Below, in pieces: positions 10,791 through 21,500 of a stretch of 64,000 bases of DNA. The translations under genes were made by a program, and so were the position numbers. The notes beneath the pieces were generated by a model, which worked only from the letters and a program-made list of their open reading frames with translations, had not been told where the DNA came from and searched no databases. The stretch's first letter is position 1. Each line of letters starts with the position of its first letter. Source of the DNA: SZUA-22 sp963751695. GTDB lineage: Bacteria > Bacteroidota > Ignavibacteria > Ignavibacteriales > Melioribacteraceae. The stretch covers positions 248,001-312,000 of the forward strand of contig CAVVVP010000005.1 of NCBI GenBank assembly GCA_963751695.1, written 5' to 3'.

Positions 10791-11937
10791 TTACTTTTCC
10801 TTTAAAGCTACACAGCAAGTAGTAAGATTGTGAAGATCATTATTACCATAAGTGGCCCTGGCAATCTCGTCGTTTGAGAAAAATCCGGCCATTGGAACAT
10901 TCCAAATGTCGTTAATCCTTTCAATCTCTTGACTCATAAGCGGGCCTAATGATACAATCCTTCCAGTACAGCTAAACACTAACACTGCATCAGCTTCGGG
11001 CATTTCGGTATCTCTTAAATCTTTGAGTCCATCAACAACTTTTTCAATTACATCCAAATCCGGAGGCAGTGAGAATTTAACTTTTGATCCTTCCGGTACA
11101 TTACCTCCGCAATAGAACGAACCGTCTTTCCAATCAATTATTAATCCCGGTCGCATAACTGGATCTCCATTTTCACGCTGTAGCTGAAGTGGAAAATTTG
11201 TTGCAACAATGGCAAGCTGTTCATTAAAATCAGCACTTTCTTCAACCAATTCATCCAATCCGCCGTACTTTTTTGTAAGTTCAAGTACTGGAGTGTCTTC
11301 AACCGTATACGTGATTTCCTTCGCTTTTAGTAACGGTTTTTGGTGTGCCAACTGCTTTCCACCCATGTGTAGCACGTCCTTTTATCAGAATCTTGCTTTC
11401 GTCCACAACTAGTGCAACAACTCCATTACTACTCGATCTATTATTCGTAAATACATATTGTTTATTAAATTCATAATCGTCACCAGCCATTCCGCCAAAT
11501 ATATTTACTTCCTTTCCCAAGATATTCTCAATACCGGCAATCATTGCTTCAGCATCAGTATTTAGGTTACTGCCTGAAATTATAAATGCAGGAGTTTTAA
11601 AATGTTCAAGTGATTCTTTTGCTAATAACTCTGTTGCCTGACTATAATTTCCATTTGGAAATTCATCAAATAATATTGTGAAATATTCATTCTTGATATC
11701 CAACAGAATAATTACAGTAGATTTTTTCTCAAGCTCATCATCAATAAACTCCCCATTTGTAGTCGCACCAAATATGGATATGCCACTCTTATCAAGTAAA
11801 TCAATTAATGCTTCTCGATCTTGACTCACAGATAAAAAAACGACAGCAAGTGTGGGCTCAAAACCATCTTCCAAACTTTTTGTGAGTTCAGATTTTATTT
11901 CTTCAATCGATTTTCCCTTTATAGATTTTGCCTTCAT
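10791..11937 (-). CDS. FIST-domain sensor protein 1, one frameshift
   Basis: Two frames, 11299-11937 (FIST_N) and 10791-11375 (FIST_C), join into one ~382-residue protein, the length of its two neighbours. The break is at about 11300-11312, just after KSEGNHVY: the first frame runs to a stop, while the second continues TVEDTPVLEL, matching TLDDQPALEL in FIST protein 3. FIST_C hallmarks are present (FSCTGR, MAGFFSNDE, a final TTCC). FIST domains are proposed small-ligand sensors in bacterial signalling; neither ligand nor partner is shown here. There is no signal peptide or membrane helix. Its stop lies three bases before the soluble PP2C start, which argues for translational coupling with that phosphatase. 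Confidence 0.85.
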
Positions 11938-11951
11938 AACTTAATCCTAAA

Positions 11952-13109
11952 TTATTTTTCTTTTAATGCTACCCAACTGCACGTTGTGGAATGAAACTCG
12001 TGTTTACCATTTAATCCCTTTCCATATTCACCGTATGTATAGAACCCAGCCATTGGAGTATTCCAAACCTTTTGTAATCCTTCATTTTCTTCATGTGCCA
12101 TTGGACCCAAAGCGCTCAAACGACCTGCACAGGAAAAGATCAGCAAAGCATCGGCTTCTGCATTCAGTTCTGTCTTTAATTTATCAGCTTTGTCGATTAC
12201 AGTCTCAATGATGTCAAAATCGGGAGGCGTTGAAAATCGTAGGGATGAGCTCTGAGGAACATCTGATTCACAGATCAGTGCTTGCTTCTCCTTGTCATAC
12301 CCAATAGGATTGCACATCTTTGGCTCGCGATTTTCCCTTTCGATCTGGAATGGGTAATGGACACCAATTTTGTCGAAAAAATCTATTTGATCATCGGAGG
12401 AAGATATTTCCTGACCTAATAAATGCAAATACATTTCTAGGGCCGGGCGGTTATCAATGGTATAAATTAAATTACCTTCACTTTTCGATACTATGCGGGA
12501 AACACCCATTGGCTTCCACCCTGAATAAGCAAGTCCATGCAGCTCAATTTTATCTTCATTCAGCACCAGAGCTGTCATTCCATAATCAGTCGATTTATCA
12601 TGGGTAAAAACCCAGGTTCCCGAAAACGATAAATCATCGCCTGCCATACCACCAAACATACTAATGTCTGGACCGGCAAGATTTTCAATAAACTTCACCA
12701 TCCCTTCACCATCCAGCAATCTGCCATCTGATGTTAATAATGTTGTAATGAGAATAAATGCGGGCTGCTTATATTTCTTAAAAGCATCATGTACCATCTG
12801 ACTTGTGGCATCTTCCAGACTCCTTTCACCTATATCTTCAAACAATATCGAATAGTTATCCCTGTTTATATCCAAAAGAATCATCACTATTTCGCCTTCA
12901 CTCTCGTGACCATTAATAAATTCCCCACTTGAAGTACCACCAATTATATCAATTCCTGTATTGTGCAAAATTTCACAAACAGCGTTTCTATCTTGTTTAA
13001 TTGATATAAAGACAATAGCTAATGTGGGATTAAAACCATCTGACATACTTTCTGATAGTTCAAATCTTATTTCTTCAGGAGAATTTCCTTTAATGGATTT
13101 TGTTCTCAT
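11952..13109 (-). CDS. FIST-domain sensor protein 2
   Basis: This intact 385-residue protein has FIST_N (~1-190; FGGMAGDD near 160) and FIST_C (~220-385), with FSCAGR, GFYTYGEYGKG and a final TTCSWVALKEK. It starts like its neighbours (MRTKSIKGNSPEEIR), so the three FIST genes are tandem duplicates. It lies 14 bp upstream of FIST 1 and 23 bp downstream of FIST 3. It is cytoplasmic by lack of signal or membrane segments. The conserved cysteine before GR is shared by all three copies and is typical of FIST_C. Confidence 0.92.
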   Translation of the reverse strand: MRTKSIKGNSPEEIRFELSESMSDGFNPTLAIVFISIKQDRNAVCEILHNTGIDIIGGTSSGEFINGHESEGEIVMILLDINRDNYSILFEDIGERSLEDATSQMVHDAFKKYKQPAFILITTLLTSDGRLLDGEGMVKFIENLAGPDISMFGGMAGDDLSFSGTWVFTHDKSTDYGMTALVLNEDKIELHGLAYSGWKPMGVSRIVSKSEGNLIYTIDNRPALEMYLHLLGQEISSSDDQIDFFDKIGVHYPFQIERENREPKMCNPIGYDKEKQALICESDVPQSSSLRFSTPPDFDIIETVIDKADKLKTELNAEADALLIFSCAGRLSALGPMAHEENEGLQKVWNTPMAGFYTYGEYGKGLNGKHEFHSTTCSWVALKEK

Positions 13110-13132
13110 CTACACCCTTTATATTATAGATA

Positions 13133-14275
13133 TTATTCATTTTCTGATAAAGCAACCCAGCAACATGTATAATTATGGTATTCATTATCTCCATTGGTTG
13201 CTCTGCCATATTCACCATAAGTGAAAAATCCAGCCATCGGTACACCTAATGCATTTTGAATTCCATCAATTTCACCACTTATTAACGGACCTAATTCGGC
13301 CAATCTGCCACCACATGAAAACATTATTAAAGCATCAGGGTTTTGTATTTCAGATTCTACTAGTTTTTGAGAACTTTTCACTACATCATCAACCACTTCA
13401 AAATCTGGAGGAAGTGTAAATCTTATTTTATCATTTTCTTCAAAATTCCCACTCAGCATTATAGAGTTATCTGACCAGTTTATAAATGCTTGTGATCTCA
13501 GAATAGGTTCTCCCCTTTTTCTTATTAATAAAACGGGAGAACTTACTTTATCATCATACATTATATCAGATTCTTCTCCTTGCTTGAATTTGTATCCCAT
13601 GTATTTTATCATCAATTCAAGAGCTGGCTGATCATCTAATGTATAGATCCATAGTCCTTCACTTTTGGTTATTGTTTTCGGAGTCCCAACTGCTTTCCAG
13701 CCTGATTCTGCCTGTCCTTTTATATTTATTTTATCATTGTCTATTACAAGTAGTAAAATCCCTTGATTGCTATTTTGATTATTTGTAAAGACATAAGTAT
13801 CCTTCCCTATTTGATCATCACCTGCTTTTCCGACCCAGATTTCAGTGTCTTTACCGGCAGCATCTTCTAATCCTCGAATTACTTTTTCCCCATCTAAAAA
13901 CAAACCGCTGCTTGATACTATGAATGCAGGATTACTAAATTTTTGACATGATTTTTCTCCCATTTGTTTAGCAACATTTCTAGGATCTTTTCCTCTATAA
14001 TCATTGAAAAGTATACTAAAATATGAGCGATCAATATCAAGCAAAAGAAGTGCGATTGAGCCTTCATTATAATCGCCGTCAATAAATTCACCGGCAGTTG
14101 TAGCTCCAAATACGTCTATGTCGTTTGAATCAAATATTTTACGGATAACCTTAATATCTCGTTTTACTGATAAGAATACGATTGCCAATGTAGGTGAAAA
14201 TCCATCTTCCAGGCTTGTATTAAGTGCTGATTGAATTTCTTCAAGAGAATTTCCTTTAATTGATTTTGCTTTCAT
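13133..14275 (-). CDS. FIST-domain sensor protein 3
   Basis: This 380-residue protein has the same two-domain layout as FIST 1 and 2. FIST_C motifs are FSCGGR, MAGFFTYGEYGRA and a final TCCWVAL. It differs from its siblings at the FIST_N glycine motif (VGKAGDD in place of FGGMAGDD), which may mark a different ligand preference. As first of the three on the minus strand it is 58 bp downstream of the EthD-like gene. No motif reveals the ligand; for a few FIST-containing proteins amino-acid-like ligands have been suggested. Confidence 0.92.
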   Translation of the reverse strand: MKAKSIKGNSLEEIQSALNTSLEDGFSPTLAIVFLSVKRDIKVIRKIFDSNDIDVFGATTAGEFIDGDYNEGSIALLLLDIDRSYFSILFNDYRGKDPRNVAKQMGEKSCQKFSNPAFIVSSSGLFLDGEKVIRGLEDAAGKDTEIWVGKAGDDQIGKDTYVFTNNQNSNQGILLLVIDNDKINIKGQAESGWKAVGTPKTITKSEGLWIYTLDDQPALELMIKYMGYKFKQGEESDIMYDDKVSSPVLLIRKRGEPILRSQAFINWSDNSIMLSGNFEENDKIRFTLPPDFEVVDDVVKSSQKLVESEIQNPDALIMFSCGGRLAELGPLISGEIDGIQNALGVPMAGFFTYGEYGRATNGDNEYHNYTCCWVALSENE

Positions 14276-14333
14276 AAAACGACAACTCCAAATATTTTAA
14301 TAATCTGTTCTCAGATAGCGAAAACAAATTATC

Positions 14334-14657
14334 TTAAATCATTACAGTGCTTATCTGTATTGTAGGGGCTATATCTGTGAAATTTGGTAAATCACCCATT
14401 ATTTCTTTTGCATTAGGGCCAAATGATTTTTCAAAGCTTTCTAGTGTATCGAAATACATATTTGCCATTGCTACAAATGGCGCTGGAGTACCCGGTGTTC
14501 CTCCGCCTAATCCGGATTCAATTGTGGCGCCTTTAAGTGCATCACCCAACAAACCAGTGACAAGTTCTACATGCTTACTACAATAGTAGTCCATATCAAA
14601 TCTATTACCCTCAGTATTTGGATATAACACGCTTACTTTAATCATTCCTTTATTCAT
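14334..14657 (-). CDS. EthD-like small protein
   Basis: This 107-residue protein matches the EthD ferredoxin-like alpha/beta fold family: a first strand with IKVSVLYPN, then DMDYYCSKHVELV (the family's Y..KH..L signature), a Gly-rich loop, and a final strand ending PTIQISTVMI. EthD was named from ethyl-ether degradation clusters, but most relatives have no proven activity and often form dimers. No catalytic residues can be assigned. The gene sits between signalling genes, 86 bp after paralog 3 and 58 bp before FIST 3, in the same direction, so it is probably co-transcribed. Its part in signalling is unknown. Confidence 0.85.
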   Translation of the reverse strand: MNKGMIKVSVLYPNTEGNRFDMDYYCSKHVELVTGLLGDALKGATIESGLGGGTPGTPAPFVAMANMYFDTLESFEKSFGPNAKEIMGDLPNFTDIAPTIQISTVMI

Positions 14658-14743
14658 GATTGATTCCTTTTTTAGTGAATTATTTTTTTTAATAATATTT
14701 GCTATAAGTAACTGTGTAAATTTTCTTTAATTGACTTTGCTCA

Positions 14744-17700
14744 CTATTTCACCTTTATTACTACAAAAGTTACATCATCATCGGGATCTTGATCGTTTAC
14801 CCAATCAGAACCGGCCTTTGTGAGTGTTTCAATTATTTCTTCTGGAGTTCTGTTAACCGATTCTTCAAACAAATTTTTTGCTCGTTTGTAACCGTACATT
14901 TCTTTTTCTTCATTCATTAGTTCTGGATAACCGTCGCTCATCAATAATATAGTATCTCCCATACTTAATTTAGAACTTTTTAATGTATAAGGGAAATCTT
15001 GAAACGTTCCTAGTGGCATACCCTTTAGAACATATTCCTCAACAGATTGACTCTCCTTTCTGTAAAATAATATTGGAGGCATTCCAGCAGATGACATTTG
15101 AATCTTGTTTTCTTGGATCTTTAGCATTGTCATACACATAGACAATTTTTCGAGCTGCATAAGTTTCAGGCATCTAGTCATCTCATGAAATGTATCAATT
15201 ATATTCGGATTCGGTGCAAGCACATTAAATAAACTTTTTGTAGTGGTTACCATGGTTCCAGCTTTCATACCATGCCCAGTTGCATCACCAAGCACTACAG
15301 TTAAAGTGCCATCTATACCAAGATTAAAATCATAATAGTCTCCACCAACTTCAGTAGCAGTTTTCATATAAACTGCTATATCTAAATTAGGTAGTTGGGG
15401 TAACTGTTTTGGCAGCATAGATAATTGCAATTCTCTAGCCTCTTCAAGTTCCTTTGTTTTTCTCTCGCTCTCAGCTTGAATTGCTCGTGATTGTAATTCC
15501 GCTGCTTCTGCTCTGTGCTCGGCTTCTTGAATTTTCATTCGCTCTTTTGCTTTGTTCAACAATCTTCTTCTTTGAAAACGATCAACACTAAAAATTAAAA
15601 GTATTAAGGATAGTCCATATCCTATGTATGCAAGTGTAGTTTGCCACCACGGGGGATTGATTAAAATTGAAATAGTTCTTCCCTTTTCATTCCAGATACC
15701 GTCACCATTGGAACCTTTTACCCTAAATACATATTTTCCTGGGTCTAGATTTGTAAAGGAAGCATAATTTCGGTCTGAGACATACCACTTATTATTGAAT
15801 CCTTCCAGCTGATACATAAGATTGTTTTTCTCGGGTCTTGAGAAATGTATCGCCGAAAATTCAAACGCTATATCATTCTGGTCATAAGATAATTCAATAG
15901 AATTTGTATTATATATTCCATACTGCAATGAATAATCCAGAGAATCGTCAAATATAGAAACATCGTCAATCTTAAAATTATAAACTACAATGTCTGGTTT
16001 CTTTTCATTAATACTTCCAGGCATGAATGATATTAAACCACCGCGCCCTCCAAAATAGATTTCACCAGATTCATCCTTCCAAACTGCTCTTGTACTTGTT
16101 AATCCCTCAATACCATCTCTACTATCATAATTCACAAATGCATATTCTTTAATAGGTGCATTCTTATTTAACTTAGATAAACCCCCAGAAGAATAGATCC
16201 ACAATGCTCCAAGATTGTCTTCAACTATACTGAAAATAATTCCTCCTGGTAATCCTTCCTCAGTTGAAAAAACAGAAAGTTCATCTGTATTTGAATCGAC
16301 CCTAATTAGACTTGCATAAGTTCCGACCCAAATCGTTCCATCAAGATCTTCATAAAAGGTATTTATAAAATGGCTAGCATTTGTCAGATTTGCTTCATCA
16401 AAATTGAATTGTTTATACTCTCCACTTAGCAAATCATACCTAAAAAAACTATTTGTGTTTGTTCCAATCCAAATATTATTCGAATATTTTTTACTAAAAT
16501 ATACTATGCGGCCCATCTCAAAGGGAAGATATTCGTTATTCTGCATTGCTTCGGTTATCATAGTTTTAAATTCTGAGTATTCATTATCACTCAAATTAAA
16601 TATCTGAATTCCCCATGAAGTTGAATCAGTAGGTGGTAATGCATTCCAATTACCGTAAGAATGACCAATATCAGAACTAAAAGAAAGCTTATAATCCCCC
16701 TTTTCTAAATTTAATGCATCCAAACCAAATCGATTTTTAAATGCCCCGCCCGCATAAAATGTCTTATATATATCGGAGAGTGACCAAATAGTTTTTCCAT
16801 TTTTTCCAAGTAAAGTTCCACTATCAAACATACCTCCGATTGCTCTTCCTTCACCCATACTCATTACTAATACTTTAGATTGGGTATCCAAAATAAAATC
16901 ACTTTCTAAGTTTTCTCCTTCACCGACTTTTAGCAGTGAACTTATCGGTTGTTTATTTTTTTTGATAGAAATAATTGATTCTTGAAGATCATTGGGAATA
17001 GGTTTATTCATTATTCTTGGGATTGGAGTAAATACATTTTTTCTGGAATCAAATTGGTCTACCCCGTAAGTCGATGAAATCCAAATATGATTATTTGCAC
17101 TTATCTTGATATCAGATATTATCCTAGGTTGCGCTGTTTTACCGTCATGAGGAGAGTTGAACGAAAAAATTATACCGCTTTTTTTATCATATTTTTTTAA
17201 TGAACTATTATTAACCGAGTACCAAATATTTCCCTCGTGATCTGTAGTCAATGATGTTACGTTTAATGTTGTATCACTATTAATTATTCCGTCATGCAGT
17301 ATTAATTTTTTAGTCTTCTTCGATTCTTTATTATAGATTAAAATCCCTTCGTTATTTGTTCCTATTATTAATTCATTCTTATCGATCAAACTACTCTCAA
17401 TCTGTCTAACGATTATCTGGTTGTTTTGATTATCAGACTGCAAGTTAATAGGAGTAAATTCAAATGGATTTGAAATCGGATCTAATAAAGTTACTCCGCC
17501 ATCCACGTAACTCATCCATATTATACCATATTTGTCTTTATATAACATGGATATTTTATTATCCAAGATTGAATGAAGGTCTGATGGATCATGAATGTAT
17601 TGTTTAATTTTTTCAATCTGATTATCGAATTTAAATAAACCTTTTGTATGAATAGCAATCCATAAATTACCTTCATCATCTTCTACAATTCCATTTGGAT

Positions 17701-18517
17701 AGTCAAAAATGTTTTTTATTATAGAATTTTTTAAAAGATCAAATTCTTTTACAATATATTGAGAGGGTGAATATTTTATATACAATCCTCCTCCCAAAAG
17801 CCAGATATCTCCAGATCTGCCCTCTAACATTTCTGTAATTCCTTCGGTACTATAATTTGGTTTTAATAAAAACGGTTCGAACATGTCTATGGTAGGATTA
17901 TATTTTTTTATCCCTGAAGTTACATCTGCAGCTAATATTACACCGTTGCGCAATTGAATAACACTATGTACTTCACCCCAATAGGTTGATTCATTTTCGT
18001 CACTTAATTTGATGTTGACAAATTGATTGGTTTCTTTATCATATCGTATAAGACCTAATTCACTTAAAGTAAACCAAACATGCCCATCGGAATCGAGTAA
18101 AGCATTATATACTTGTGGAGGTCTTTTAAAACCAAAGTGGTCTAGACTGTATTTAATAAATTTATCTGTATTTCTATCAAGTTTGCCTATTGAGTTAAAA
18201 CATGATACCCAGAGATTTCGATCTTTATCCTCAATTATTCTGTTCACATCATTGTCGGGGAGTGAATTTGGATCACCTTGTTTGTTCTTGTATATTTTTA
18301 CCGAAGATCCATCGTAGCGATTTAATCCATCACTTGTAGCAATCCATAAGAATCCAAAACTATCCTGAAAAAAATTTGATACTTGTATATTTGAAAGAGA
18401 TTCTTGCTTATGAAATTCCTTAAAATGGTAGTTTTGAGAGAAAATATTATCTGCACCAAAAACTAAAACAGCCATTATCAAAACAATTTTCAGATATCTC
18501 ATCCTTAATATTTTCAT
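14744..18517 (-). CDS. Propeller/Y_Y_Y receptor with PP2C phosphatase, paralog 3 (with inter-blade module)
   Basis: This 1257-residue protein has a signal peptide (~1-27, IFS/QN; two nearby Met starts, residues 1 and 6), then blades from ~50 (FGFLWIATSDGLNRYDG). The unnamed module spans ~512-645, with GEGRAIGGMFDSG, FYAGGAFKNR and SSDIGHS then WGIQ. More blades (NNIWIGTNTNSFFRYD) follow, then Y_Y_Y (~870-955), a helix after PPWWQTTLAY, a coiled coil and PP2C (~1044-1257). PP2C metal motifs are complete (GGDYYDF, GDATGHGMKAG, SDGYPEL, DPDDD). The C-terminal domain belongs to the near-identical group shared with paralogs 4-8, whereas the blades are much more divergent, as expected if each receptor senses a different signal. 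Confidence 0.9.
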   Translation of the reverse strand: MKILRMRYLKIVLIMAVLVFGADNIFSQNYHFKEFHKQESLSNIQVSNFFQDSFGFLWIATSDGLNRYDGSSVKIYKNKQGDPNSLPDNDVNRIIEDKDRNLWVSCFNSIGKLDRNTDKFIKYSLDHFGFKRPPQVYNALLDSDGHVWFTLSELGLIRYDKETNQFVNIKLSDENESTYWGEVHSVIQLRNGVILAADVTSGIKKYNPTIDMFEPFLLKPNYSTEGITEMLEGRSGDIWLLGGGLYIKYSPSQYIVKEFDLLKNSIIKNIFDYPNGIVEDDEGNLWIAIHTKGLFKFDNQIEKIKQYIHDPSDLHSILDNKISMLYKDKYGIIWMSYVDGGVTLLDPISNPFEFTPINLQSDNQNNQIIVRQIESSLIDKNELIIGTNNEGILIYNKESKKTKKLILHDGIINSDTTLNVTSLTTDHEGNIWYSVNNSSLKKYDKKSGIIFSFNSPHDGKTAQPRIISDIKISANNHIWISSTYGVDQFDSRKNVFTPIPRIMNKPIPNDLQESIISIKKNKQPISSLLKVGEGENLESDFILDTQSKVLVMSMGEGRAIGGMFDSGTLLGKNGKTIWSLSDIYKTFYAGGAFKNRFGLDALNLEKGDYKLSFSSDIGHSYGNWNALPPTDSTSWGIQIFNLSDNEYSEFKTMITEAMQNNEYLPFEMGRIVYFSKKYSNNIWIGTNTNSFFRYDLLSGEYKQFNFDEANLTNASHFINTFYEDLDGTIWVGTYASLIRVDSNTDELSVFSTEEGLPGGIIFSIVEDNLGALWIYSSGGLSKLNKNAPIKEYAFVNYDSRDGIEGLTSTRAVWKDESGEIYFGGRGGLISFMPGSINEKKPDIVVYNFKIDDVSIFDDSLDYSLQYGIYNTNSIELSYDQNDIAFEFSAIHFSRPEKNNLMYQLEGFNNKWYVSDRNYASFTNLDPGKYVFRVKGSNGDGIWNEKGRTISILINPPWWQTTLAYIGYGLSLILLIFSVDRFQRRRLLNKAKERMKIQEAEHRAEAAELQSRAIQAESERKTKELEEARELQLSMLPKQLPQLPNLDIAVYMKTATEVGGDYYDFNLGIDGTLTVVLGDATGHGMKAGTMVTTTKSLFNVLAPNPNIIDTFHEMTRCLKLMQLEKLSMCMTMLKIQENKIQMSSAGMPPILFYRKESQSVEEYVLKGMPLGTFQDFPYTLKSSKLSMGDTILLMSDGYPELMNEEKEMYGYKRAKNLFEESVNRTPEEIIETLTKAGSDWVNDQDPDDDVTFVVIKVK

Positions 18518-18550
18518 TCCTAACCTACTATCCCTAAAATTTCTTGAATA

Positions 18551-21500
18551 TTATTTTACTTTTATAACGACGAATGTCACATCATCATCAGGATCTTTAT
18601 CATTAACCCACTCTGAACTTGCATCTTTTAATTTTTCGATAATCTTTTCTGGTGATTCATCTGATACTTGCTCAAATAAATTCCTTGTACGTTTATAGCC
18701 ATACATTTCTTTCTCTTCATTCATTAGTTCAGGAAACCCGTCACTCATTAGAAGTATAGTATCTCCACTTTGTATGCTGCTTTCAACAAGAGAATATGGG
18801 AAATCACTGAAGGTTCCTAGGGGCATACCCTTCATTACATGTTCCTCAACTGATTGACTATCACGCTTATAAATAAATATTGGAGGCATTCCGGCAGCTG
18901 ACATTTGTACCTTGCTTCCAAATATTTTCATCATACTCATACACATTGATAGTTTTTCAAGATGCATAAGTTTGAGGCATCTGGTCATCTCATGAAATGT
19001 TTCCACAATATTAGGATTTGGGGCAAGGACATTGAATAAACTTTTGGTTGTTGTAACCATCGTTCCAGCTTTCATACCGTGTCCAGTTGCGTCACCCAGC
19101 ACTACTGTTAAAGTTCCATCTAATCCAATATGGAAATCATAGTAATCACCCCCCACTTCAGTTGCGGTCTTCATATAAACAGCAATATCCAGATGAGGTA
19201 TTTGTGGCAGTTCTCTCGGTAGCATTGAGAGTTGAAGCTGCCGAGCTTCTTCAAGTTCCTGCGTCTTTCGCTCATTCTCTGCTTCCATTGCTTTGCTCTG
19301 GGCTTCCGCTGCAAGTGCTCTTAGTTCCGCTTCTTGGATTCTTTGTTTTTCACGCTCTTTGGAAAGTAGCCTTATACGCTGTACTCGATCAATGGTGAAA
19401 ATTAATCCTAAAAAAAGTACTCCATACATTATGTATGCAAAAGTAGTTCTATACCACGGAGGCGCAATTGAAATTTTAATCGATCTTTCGGTAGAGCTTG
19501 GAACCCCATAACCACTGATAGCTCTAACCTTAAAATCATATTCGCCTGGATCGAGGTTTGTGAATGATGCAAAATTTCTATCAGTATAGGTCCAATCTTT
19601 ATTAAATCCTTCTAGTTTATAACTAACTCTATTTTTGGAGGGTCGAGAATAATGTAAGGATGCAAAATCAAATGAGACATCATTTTGAGCAAAGGATAAG
19701 GAGACATTATCTAACTCATATATCGATTCATCTAATTCAATTTCTAACTTTTTATCAAAAATAGAAACCTCGGCAATATTTAAGTTGGTAATAACTGGTA
19801 TAGGAGAATATTCATTTTCTGAGCTAGGATAAAAAGCTATTAGACCGTTAAATGAGCCGAAGAATATTTCACCACTACTAGAGATTATTGAACCACCTCC
19901 TATTCCTCCAGGGATTCCATCTTTTGTATCATATTTTGTGATTGACCAATCTGATTTTTCTGTTGGTTTGATGAGTTTTGTTACACCACCACTGCTATTA
20001 ATCCAGATACTTCCTTGAAAATCTTCAATAATTGAGTTGATTGCAGTTTGCGGAACATCTGGTATTTCGGAATTAGAATAAAACTCTTCTTTTTCAGGGT
20101 CGAATCTTAAAAACCCTGATGGTGTTGTAACTATCCATAAAATACCTTTGCTATCCTCAAAGAGTTGATCTATATATGTTTGGGCTTGATTAAATTCATC
20201 CGTCATGTATTGCTTATAATTACCTGAAGATACATCATATTTTACTAACCCTTTATGCCCGGCACCTATCCATATAGTGTTAGGATATTTTCTGCTTGAA
20301 AGTACAGCCTGAGAAACCATCATATCAACATAGTTTTTCGTTGTATTCTCTCGCTTGATTATGCTACCGAGCTGATCAGATTCAGATTTATCCAACGTAT
20401 GTACTTGTATTCCGTACCAGCTAGAATCCATCGGTGAAGTGACATTAAAACTAGCATATGAATGACCAATGTCTGTAATAAAAGTAGCAGTATAAGTACC
20501 AGGATTTAGAGTGAGAGTATCGATCTGAATGCGATTTTTAGTCCCTCCACCACCGTTAAATGTCTTTGCAAAATCATCCATTGACCAGAAAACTTTTCCA
20601 GTCTCATCTGAAATAGATCCATAGTCGAACATTCCATCAGGATATTGACCTTCTCCCAAACAAGCAATTAAAATAGTTGTGGTTTCCTCGATTGTAAATT
20701 CTTCATTAAGATTGGCAGATTCACCTGCTTTTGTCAAATCAACCAAAATACTACCAGTTTGTATTTTCTCTCTTATTGCATTCAGTAGAATTTCATCATA
20801 AATTCGGCTTCCTGTATTTGGCATCTTTTCAATATTTTTTGATTCAATATTAAAAAAATATATTCCACTGTTAGTGCTTATTATCAGTTTATTCTTTGGT
20901 AAATATTCAAGGCGACGAATTACATCTCCTCCAAGTGCAGTATTACCTTTTAGAATCTCTTGAACTTCAGTTTTTCCAGATCTTAAATTATAACTTGCAA
21001 TTGAAGTGGGGGTGTGTGAAAACCAAATATTATGATCGTCATCAATTACAAGACTTCCAACATTTGAATTATCGCTATAAATCTCGGGAATATTAATATT
21101 GAGATTTGATATTTTCTTACTAACAAGATCAAATTTATAAATCCCATTTTTGTTAGTTGCAACAAGTAGTTCATCTTTACTATCGTAGTTTGCTTTAATT
21201 GATCTCACAAAAGCAAGTTCGTTTTGATTTACTTGATCTTCTTTTAGAGAGTAAAATCTGAATGGTTTTCTGGCAGGATCAAATTTTAGAATACCGTTGT
21301 CAGCTAATCCTACCCAATATACACCAAACTTATCTTTGAATTTTGCAGATGGAAATTTCCCCACCCCTCTTTCACCCAAATCTCCTTCTATTACTACCTG
21401 CTGAAAATCACCAGTTGAGGGAGAATACTTACACATTCCAAGTGGTATGGAATTAAAAAAGAGTGTCCCATCATCAAGTTCATCAATATGCCAAAAGTAT

